DNA from: SSC4 sp964642445
GTDB lineage: Bacteria; Chloroflexota; Anaerolineae; SSC4; Amarolineaceae
Assembly (NCBI GenBank): GCA_964642445.1
Contig: CAZXQZ010000095.1
Span: 1 to 16,979, forward strand
Reading direction: 5' to 3'
DNA: 16,979 nt
The notes beneath the pieces are model-generated. The model saw only the letters and a program-made list of their open reading frames with translations, ran no database searches and was not told the origin of the DNA. Made by a program: the position numbers and the translations under genes. Shown piece after piece: positions 6,734 to 14,400 of this stretch. The number at the start of each line of letters is the position of its first letter. The stretch's first letter is position 1.

Positions 6734-6747
6734 GCCGTAAGAACGGC
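6734..6747 (+). other. Hairpin directly before the response-regulator start codon
   Basis: GCCGT (6734-6738) and ACGGC (6743-6747) form a 5-bp stem with an AAGA loop, one base before ATG 6749. It covers the place where a ribosome-binding site would sit and could affect translation initiation. It may be chance in GC-rich DNA. Confidence 0.2.
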
Positions 6748-6748
6748 C

Positions 6749-7108
6749 ATGCCGCACGTGATCCTGGTGGAGGACGATGCCTTGGTGCGCAAGCTGCTGG
6801 AGATGCGGCTCGTGCGTGCCGGCTGGGAGGTGACCGCATTGCGGGATGGCCGGGACCTGCTGGCGTTGACCAGGGAGCGGGCCCCGGACCTGGTGCTCGT
6901 CGACCTCGGCCTGCCGGGCGTGGATGGCCTCTCCTTGGTGGAGCGGCTGCGTTCGCAGGGTGTCACGGCACCCATCCTCGTGCTCACCGCCTACGAGCTC
7001 CCCCACCTGCATGCTACCGTGCGTGGGGCGGGCGCCAACGACCTGGTGCAGAAGCCCTACGACCAGGAGGAGCTCCTGGCCCGCATGCAGCGCTTGCTGG
7101 CGGCCTGA
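6749..7108 (+). CDS. Stand-alone response-regulator receiver protein (CheY-like)
   Basis: A 119-aa single REC domain with no output domain. Visible are the acidic pocket E8-D9-D10, the phospho-acceptor D52 in DLVLVDLGLPGVDG (47-60), T80-A81 after the fourth strand and K102-P103 after the fifth. It therefore has everything needed to be phosphorylated by a histidine kinase. Without an output domain it must act by protein contact, or as a phosphate sink or relay. No histidine kinase or chemotaxis gene lies in the window, so the partner is unknown. It begins 105 bp after rseP on the same strand; this gap shows no recognisable promoter, and whether it belongs to the dxr-rseP unit is open. Confidence 0.92.
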   Translation: MPHVILVEDDALVRKLLEMRLVRAGWEVTALRDGRDLLALTRERAPDLVLVDLGLPGVDGLSLVERLRSQGVTAPILVLTAYELPHLHATVRGAGANDLVQKPYDQEELLARMQRLLAA

Positions 7109-7121
7109 CCGTCAAGAGGGT

Positions 7122-7134
7122 CGGGTCGTACCCG
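7122..7134 (+). terminator. Weak hairpin after the response-regulator gene
   Basis: CGGGT (7122-7126) and ACCCG (7130-7134) form a 5-bp stem with a CGT loop, 13 bp after the stop codon. No T-run follows. A second small stem, CGAAG (7181-7185) with CTTCG (7194-7198), lies further along the same 105-bp gap. Either could end or attenuate transcription before the oxidoreductase gene; support is weak. Confidence 0.25.
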
Positions 7135-7213
7135 GACCGCCGGCAACGCCCGCAGACCGGATTCCGCTATCCGTGAAGCTCGAAGGGCCCCGTCTTCGGA
7201 CCTTAGCATCCGA

Positions 7214-8136
7214 TTGACCCACACGCACGACATCTTGATCCTCGGTCGCGGCATCGCGGGCGTGGTGCTGAGCGAGACGCTCGCGGCGCGCGGCCTGCGC
7301 ACCTGCGTGATCGACGCACCCCAGGAGGGCCGCGCGAGCTGGGTCGCCGCCGGCGTGGTCAACCCCATCGTGCTGCGGCGCACCGTTCCCAGCTGGCGCG
7401 CTTCCGAGCTGCTCGCCATCGCGGGCCCCTTCTATCGCGAGCTGGAACAGAAGTACGAGGCGCCGCTCTGGCACCCGCTGCCCCTGGTGGAGATCTTCCC
7501 CACGGCGAATGAGGCCGGCCTATGGCAGCTCCGCATGCGCGAGGAGGAGCTGTCGCGCATGATGGGCCGTGGACCCCTCAGCGATCGCGGACTCGCTCGC
7601 TTGCCGCAGCCCTATGGCCATGGCGTCGTGCTGCGGGCAGCATGGCTCGACATGAAAGCCCTGCTGCAGCTGCACCGCGAGCGCTGGCTGGCAGAAGGGT
7701 CCCTGGTCGAGCGCGAGGTGCGCACCGGGGACATCCGCGAGGATGAGCGTGGGGTGCACGCCGCAGGCTGCGCTGCTCCGCTGCTCGTGCATTGTGCCGG
7801 CCCCTTCGCGCAACTGAAAGGGCTCGTGCCCGTGCGCGGCGAGGGTCTCACCGTGCGGATGCCGGGCCTCGGCCTCGGGGCGATCGTGCACCGTGGCGTG
7901 TTCATTGTGCCGCTCGGCGACGACATCTACCGCATCGGCGCCACCTTCGCTTGGGATGAGGTGTGGAGCGGCCCGACAGAGGAGGGCAGGCGCCATCTCC
8001 TGGACAAGCTGAGCCGGCTCTGGAGCGGTGAGGTGCAGGTGGTCGAGCACTGGGCAGGCGTGCGCCCCGCTTCAGCGGACCGCAGGCCCATCCTCGGCCG
8101 CATCACCCCAAGGCAGGTTGTGCTCAATGGACTGGG
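7214..8136 (+). CDS. FAD-dependent oxidoreductase, DAO family, 3' end lost in assembly gap
   Basis: About 307 residues are visible before the N run. The N-terminus has a Rossmann dinucleotide-binding motif, GRGIAG (11-16), after the first strand (DILIL), and an acidic residue ending the second strand (VIDAPQ). Next comes AAGVVNPIVLRR, similar to the region after the FAD site in glycine-oxidase/MnmC-type proteins. Near the end, GVRPASADRRPILGRI is the usual DAO C-terminal FAD-contact motif, so only a short tail (perhaps 30-50 residues) should be missing. No in-frame ATG precedes the motif; TTG 7214 is the best start and gives the correct spacing. The substrate cannot be assigned; family members oxidise amino acids or related amines. 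It converges on the AsmA-like gene across the gap. Confidence 0.85.
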
Positions 8137-8236
8137 NNNNNNNNNNNNNNNNNNNNNNNNNNNNNNNNNNNNNNNNNNNNNNNNNNNNNNNNNNNNNNNN
8201 NNNNNNNNNNNNNNNNNNNNNNNNNNNNNNNNNNNN
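8137..8236. other. Assembly gap of 100 N
   Basis: Exactly 100 N, the conventional length for a gap of unknown size. Two convergent genes enter it from opposite sides and neither stop codon is present. The true missing length is probably several hundred bases, judging from the parts of both proteins that are absent. Confidence 0.99.
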
Positions 8237-11196
8237 GGGATGCGCAGGTAGTACTCCATCCTCAGGTCGAGGCTCTGCTTGCCGCTGAGCTCGATGAAGC
8301 CCAAGGAGCTGTTCAGGTCCATCGCCGGGATGTCGAGCACGCCGTCCTTCAGGCGCAGCGTGTTGCGCAGCGTATCGAAGCGCACGAGGTCGAGGTTCTT
8401 GTCGGCGAAGAAGTCGGCCATGGCGTGCATGGGCGCGAATCGCACGAGGCTGCCGTCGACCACCTCGATGTCGAGCTGCGCCTCGCCCTTCTCCATGATG
8501 GGGGTGAGGTCGGCGTGCATGGGCCAGGTGCTCTTCACGGTGCCGCTCACGCGCCCGTGCAGGTTCTTGTTCAGCAGCACGTCCTGCCCGAAGTTGTCGA
8601 ACTTGATCATCAGCGCGTCGAGGTCGATGTCGCGCGCGGTCACCGTGCTCGTGAAGCGGATGTCATACGGGTCCTTCGCGGTGAATTTGCCGCTCAGCCC
8701 GATCCTGCCTTTGGCGATGCCCACGCTCAGCGTGTCCACCTTCAGGGTGTGATCGGGCTTCAGGTGCAGCACGGTGCGGAAGTCCTTCAGCTCGTAGCGG
8801 TGGTACTTGAGCGCGCCGATGTCCGCCCGCAGCTCCATATCGGGGAAGGGCAGGGTGAAGATGTTGAAGACGCTGTCGTGGTTCACCTCTTTCTCGGGCG
8901 CGTAGTTCATCAGCGCATCCAGGTCGATGAAGCTCGATCGCAGCGCGAGCCGATCAGGCCAGGGCCGCTTGGCCGCGCTGTCGCCGAGGAAGATGCGCAG
9001 GTCGCCGGCGAGGTCGGTGCGGCCCATGCGCCCGCTGAAGCCATCGATGGTGAGCTGGTCGTCCTCCACGTGCAGGTGGCCCTTGAAGTCCTCGAGCTTC
9101 AGCGGATGCACCTTCATGCGGCCGGTGAGCTTGCTGAGGCGCAGGTCCGCGAAGCGGAAGCGATCGTCGGCGAAGCGGAGGTCGGCATCGGCATGGAAGC
9201 GCGCCTCGCGCAGCACCTCGTCGCGGTATTCCTGCGGCAGGTGGTTCTCGCCCTGGTAGGTGAGCAGGTCGCGCAGGACGAGCTGGTCGCTGCGGAAGTC
9301 GATGGCCACGTGCGTCTCGCCATGCTTGCGGTCGCCGAACCACAGCGCGTGGTCCTCCACGGTGCCGTTCAGGTGCAGGTCGCTGGCGTCAATCACGGCG
9401 GTGAGGTCCTTGATGCGGAGCGATTGATCGGTGATGATGATGTCGGCATGCACATCGTGCAGCGCGTGCGGGTAGTGCTTCGCCTTCACGCTGAGCTCGT
9501 CGATGAAGAACTCGCCGATGGGCAGCGGCTCTTGGTCGAGCAGGCCTTCAACGCTCGTGGCGAAATGGAATCGGCCGCGCAGGTTGCTCAGTTCCTCGTT
9601 CTGCGCTCGCGCGAGGACGGAGTCGTGCGCGAGGAGCTCGGCCAGATTGAGCGATCGGCTGTCCAGGTCGAGCTTCAGCTCGATCGGTTTGGCGTGGTGA
9701 TGGAAGATCGCGGGCAGGTCGCTGATGCTGCCGCTGAGCCGCAGGTCGCTTGTTGCCATGCGCAGGCTGAAGGTGTCGATCTCCACGAAGCCCTTGCGCA
9801 TCTGGGCGTGGATGTCGAGGTCGTCGATGGGATGCGGGTGGCCGGGGATGCGGAAGTGCAGGTCGCGCACCCGCAGGTCGCTGTCCACGCCCTGCTTCAG
9901 GCGCGCCAGGTTGCGCTCGGGCGCCTCGATGTCGATGAGCTCGGTGAGCTTCATGTCCACCTGCACATGGCCGCCGAGCTCGTTCAGCACCTCCACATTG
10001 AGGAATTTGCCCACGAAGTCCAGGTCCATGTCGCAGTGCAGGTCCACGTCCACCATGGGGTTCACGAAGTCCTTCACGATGAGGTCGCCGCTGAACTCGC
10101 CGCTGCCCGGCCGCAGGTTCAGGTCGCGCAGGTGCAGCTCGGCGGCGCGCAGAGCCGGGTCACCGCCGTTGGTGAAGAAGCCCGAGAAGGCGAGCCTGTC
10201 CACTTTCTTGTCCGTGGCAGTGTTGTGGAACCAGCCATCCGCGCAGCTGAAGCGGATATCCACGCGCGGGGTCATGCCTTGGGCGCTGCGGCCCTTCACC
10301 GTGCCGTCGAAGACGATCTCGCCCGCGTTCCGGAACTGGCCCAGGAAGTCCGCCACATCGTTCGGCGCGAAGGCCATGAGCAGGGAGAAGTCGGGCTTCT
10401 CGCCGTGCACATGCAGGTCGAGGTCCACCTCATGGCTGATGTCCACTCTGCCCTCGGCTGCGAACTCCACCTCCTGCAGCTTCAGGGTGCTCAAGGGCAT
10501 CATGAGCACCTGCGTGGCCATGTCGTAGTCCAGGTGCGCATCGAGCTCGATGTGCTTGTTGTAGAAGAAGCTCGTGTCGCGCTTGCCGATCACATCCAGG
10601 TGCAGGTCGGCCTCCAGCTCGGAGGCGATGGAGTCGCCGATGCTGCGGAAGTCGGCCTTCAATTGATGGATGCGCGCGGTGACCTTCTGCCCGGTGCTCT
10701 CCTGCAGGTGGCTGAAGGTGAAATCGCGCAGCTGCAGGTCGCGCAGATGGATGTGCAGGGCCGATTCATCAGCCTCATCGGCCGTGGCGAACTGCTTCGC
10801 GAGCAGCAGGTTCAGGCTGCCATCCTCGTGCAGCACCAGATTCAGGTGGCCGCCGTCAGCGTGGATGCTGCGCACGTCGATGTAGCCGCGCAGCAGGTCC
10901 CAGATGCGGAAGCAGAGGTAGAGGTCCTTGAAGGCGTAGATGGGCGCCTGCGTGGTGTCGTCGGTCGCACGGAAGCGCACGTCCTCAAGGTCGATGCAGA
11001 TGAGCGGGAAGGCCTCGAAGGGCGCGATGTGGCTGCCGCCGATGGTGAGGTGCCCCGCCATGTCGCGGTTGATCTCGTCCAGCGCCATCCGCACCAGGGC
11101 GCGCTGCTTGGCGAAGGCCACGGCCAGCACGCCGCCGAAGAGCAGCAGCACGATGAGCACGGACCAGAGCAGGATGCGGCGGATGCGGCGGAGCAT
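8237..11196 (-). CDS. AsmA-family protein, 3' end lost in assembly gap
   Basis: About 986 residues are visible, read from ATG 11196 towards the gap. The N-terminus has a short basic stretch (MLRRIRR) and one membrane span (about 8-29), then DEINRDMAGHLTIGGSHIAPFEAFPLICIDLEDVRF, the typical AsmA N-terminal domain. The remainder is a long series of short alternating strands rich in D-L-x-L and hydrophobic/polar repeats, as in the AsmA/TamB group. The last visible part (FIELSGKQSLDLRMEYYLRI) is typical of the C-terminal AsmA region, so perhaps 80-150 residues are missing. Relatives span the periplasm from an inner-membrane anchor and are linked to phospholipid transport and outer-membrane homeostasis. 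The anchor orientation (short cytoplasmic N-terminus) fits this. It diverges from the alpha-2-macroglobulin gene. Confidence 0.88.
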
Positions 11197-11207
11197 GTGC
11201 GAACGGG

Positions 11208-11219
11208 GCGGCCAAAGTA
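11208..11219 (-). promoter_or_regulatory. Candidate -7 promoter box of the AsmA-like gene
   Basis: On the minus strand this is TACTTTGGCCGC, 11 bp before ATG 11196. It is identical over 12 bases to the box before the glycosyltransferase gene (2570-2559). TACTTTGG deviates from TAnnTTTG at one position. No TTTG-type -33 element is seen. Confidence 0.4.
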
Positions 11220-11352
11220 TCCCCTTGGGAAGGCGCTGCCCTTCCTTGCCGGGCGCGCGCGTTCAACAGGTCTTTGCTCAAACCCAGGCAAGGGGGGCGG
11301 CCATGGGCTACCCGCTCAACCCCGGACCGCCGCCGATCTGGCGCACGAACCC

Positions 11353-11360
11353 CAGCTTTG
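11353..11360 (+). promoter_or_regulatory. Candidate -7 promoter box of the alpha-2-macroglobulin gene
   Basis: CAGCTTTG differs from TAnnTTTG only at the first base and lies 45 bp before ATG 11406, leaving a leader of about 35-40 nt. A convincing -33 element is not present. Confidence 0.3.
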
Positions 11361-11405
11361 CACCGTTCACCTGCCTCAGCCCGTGCGAAGCCGGGTTCCC
11401 GAACC

Positions 11406-14400
11406 ATGACCATCCCCATCCCCCGAAGCCTCCCTGTTCTCCTGCTCATGCTGCTGCTGGCGCTGCTCGGCGCCTGCCGGACCAGGAAACCTGTTGCGGG
11501 CTTGCCGCCCGACCCGCGCTGGACCGTGATCGATTCGCTGGCAGGCATCGGGCAGTATGCAACGGCCCTGGAGCGCACCGATGCGTTGCTCCAGGAAGCG
11601 AGGTCCGCGAACGACTGGCGCGCCGAGTTCAAGGCATGGACGCGTCGCGCGGTGTTCCAAGAGCTCACGGGCGTTGATCAGGACAGCATCATCGACCCGA
11701 TGGACCGCCGCGCTGCGGAGGCGGGCATGCCCTTGGCGCAATTGCTGCGCAGCACGCTCATGGACCGCTGGTGGCAGCGGTACGAGCGCGAGCGCTGGCG
11801 GATCATGGAGCGCACCGGGCTCGATGGCTCCTTCGACGCCGCCGACCCCGAGACGTGGACGCAGGACCGCTACATGGAGCGCATCATCCGCGAGGCGCGC
11901 GCATCGCTCGAGCCCTTCAGCGAGCTGCGCGGCATCCCCGTGGGCGAATTGGGCGATTTGCTCGTGGGCGATAGCGCCGCGCGCTACCTGCGCCCAACGC
12001 TCTACGACGTATTGGCCCATCGCGCCCTGCGCATCTTCAGCAACACCGAGACGCGCCTCGCCGAGCCTTCGTGGCGCTTCACGCTCAACGACCCCAGGGA
12101 CTTCGACCTGTTCGAGCCTTTCCTCTTCCGGCCGCTCGAGCACCGCGACAGCACCGCCTGGGAGTTCCAGAGCATGCGCATCCACCAGCGGCTGGAGCGC
12201 GTGCACATCAACGCCGACAAGCTCGATGCGTATGTGGATGCGGTGCTGCAACGCCTGGCCTACGTGCGGGAGAGGAGCGTGCTCCCGAACAAGGACAGCC
12301 TATACCTGGGAGCGCTTGAGTTGCTGCGCACGCGCCTGCCCGAGGATGCCTGCGAGGCCGAGGTGATGGTGGCCATCGCGCGTTGGCACGAGGAGCAGGC
12401 AAGCAAGTATGATCGCCTGCGCGGCGACGACTGGAAGTGGGAGCGGCGCACCGCGATCGAATTGTGCAAGGCCGCGATCGCCAAGTGGCCGAACACCTTC
12501 GGCGCACGGAACGCATCGGCCTTGATCTCGCGCATGCAGCAGCCGTCGTTGAGCATCGCATCGGAACAGGCGGTTCCGCCCGGCCTCGATTTCCTCGCGC
12601 TCGTGAAGTACCGCAACAGCACCAAGACATGGCTGCGCATCGTGAGCGATCCAGAGCGCGGTGAGAATGATGGGCGCTACGAGCCGGACCGCCACAGCTG
12701 GCTGCTGAAGCAGAAGGCCATCAGGGAGTGGAGCATCGAACTGCCCGACGATGGCGACTTCAACGAGCATGCGGTGGAGGTCGCCATCGATGCCTTGCCG
12801 ATGGGGCGCTACGCGGTCATCATCGCCAATGCGGCATCGTTCCAGCTCGCCAAGGACGAGATCAGCTGGTGCGAGGTGAAGGTGACCGAGCTCTCGCTGG
12901 TGCATCGCGATGATGGCAGCGCGCATGAGTTGCTCGTGCTGAACCGGACGACCGGCAAGCCCATCGAAGGGGCCGCCGTGCGCGCGCTGATCGCATCGTG
13001 GGAATCGGGGCAGCAGCGGACGAAGGAGATCGGCAGCGCGATGACCGCCGAGGATGGCTCTGCTCGCTTCAACCAGGGCCAACAGCGTGGCCAGATCAGC
13101 TTCCAGGTAAGCCATGGCGATGACCGGATCACGAGCGGAGGACACTACACCTATGAGCGCCATCGCGAAGAGCCCGACTCCATCCGCACCTTCCTCTTCA
13201 CCGATCGCGCCATCTACCGGCCGGGGCAGGAGATCCGCTTCAAAGGCATCGTCACCGTGAAGCGCGGCAAGCGCACCGAGGTGCTGCCCGACTATGAGAC
13301 CGAGGTTTGGCTCAGCGATGCCAACGGCGAGGAAGTGGACACCCTGACGGTGACCACCGACCGGTTCGGGGCCTTCCATGGGCGCTTCACCATCCCGTTG
13401 GGCAGGCTAACCGGCTATTGGTCGCTGGGGGCCGAGGATGGCGATAAGGGCATTCGCGTGGAAGAGTACAAGCGGCCCACCTTCGAGGTCGTCTTCGATC
13501 CCGTGAGCGATACGCCCAAGCTCGGCGAAGTGGCCACCGTAACGGGCGTGGCGAAGAGTTACGCGGGCGCGCCGCTCGATGGTGCCACGGTGAAGTACAC
13601 GGTATCGCGCAACGCCATGATGCCCTGGTGGTGCGGCTGGCGCTGGGGCGGTTTGCCTTGGGGCCGCAGCACCGAGATCGCCAGCGGCGAAGCCACCTGC
13701 GATGCGCAGGGCAGGTTCACCGTGAAGTTCACCGCCGAAGCCGATCGCGCATTCCCGCGCCAGTCCGACCCGAGCTTCAACTACGTGGTGAGCGCTTCCG
13801 TCACCGACATCACCGGCGAAACGCACGATGCCGGCACATCCCTTGTCGTCGGCTACCGCAGCATCGATCTGGAGCTGGGCATCACCAGGGCCATCGATCG
13901 CAGCAACGCCGACAGCGCGCTCATCCGCGTGGTGAACCTCAACGGACAGGAGCAGCCCACGCCCTTCAGCCTGCGCGTCACGAAGCTCACGATGCCTGCT
14001 GGCGGCGTGAAGCGTGAACGCGCGTGGGACCGCCCCGACCGCTTCGTGATGGTGAAGGAGGAATTCGCGCGGCGCTTCCCGCACGATCAGCACGCTAACG
14101 AGCGCGACCCTGAGACCTGGGCGCGCGGCACGGAGGTGATGCGAGGCGATTCGGTCAAGGCGAAAGGCAGGCGCACATTGCTGCGCGGCATCCGAGACTG
14201 GGAGGTGGGCACTTACCTGATCGAGATGGAAGCGCTCGACCCATCAGGACAACTGGTGAGGGCGAGCGAGGTTTTCACGCTCTTCGATCCCGAGATCCAG
14301 AACACGGGCTTCGAGAACGAGGCCTTCCAGGTGCAAGTGCTGAAGGAGCGCTGCGAGCCCGGGGAGAAGGCCGTGCTGCTGCTGAGTACGGCGCTGCCCG

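Larger units (their letters stand above)
11197..11405. promoter_or_regulatory. Divergent intergenic region between AsmA-like and alpha-2-macroglobulin genes
   Basis: These 209 bp hold candidate -7 boxes for both genes (listed separately). A hairpin-capable repeat is also present (GGAAGG 11228-11233 with CCTTCC 11240-11245), just upstream of the AsmA box on that strand. A longer-range inverted repeat (CCTTGCC 11244-11250 with GGCAAGG 11287-11293) is seen too. TCTTTG at 11271-11276 is another box-like word. No credible small gene is seen; the ATG at 11303 opens a Pro-rich frame that runs into the next gene out of frame. Confidence 0.45.

Noticed and set aside
8137..8251. Extension of the oxidoreductase through the gap to a stop at 8249-8251
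   Set aside because: This stop lies in sequence belonging to the AsmA-like gene on the other strand and depends on an arbitrary 100-base gap length.
7927..11196. One continuous minus-strand frame crossing the N run from the AsmA-like gene into the oxidoreductase region
   Set aside because: The N run contributes no real codons. The part below 8137 is antisense to the oxidoreductase, so the AsmA-like gene is annotated only to 8237.
8425..11409. A 994-codon open frame on the + strand opposite the AsmA-like gene
   Set aside because: Its product is a low-complexity mix of His, Val, Gln, Ala and Glu with no domain. It arises because GC-rich codons of the real gene (Asp, Leu, His, Gly) contain no stops when read in reverse. 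The minus-strand frame has a clear membrane anchor and AsmA domains.
10940..11677. + strand frame spanning the intergenic region, with an internal ATG at 11303 (MGYPLNPG...)
   Set aside because: It is antisense to the AsmA-like gene at one end and out of frame within the alpha-2-macroglobulin gene at the other, with no domain or signal peptide.
12300..13379. 359-codon minus-strand frame opposite the alpha-2-macroglobulin gene, and similar antisense frames at 11376-12251 and 14244-15110
   Set aside because: All are low-complexity shadows in GC-rich DNA. The + strand frame is continuous across them with recognisable domains.
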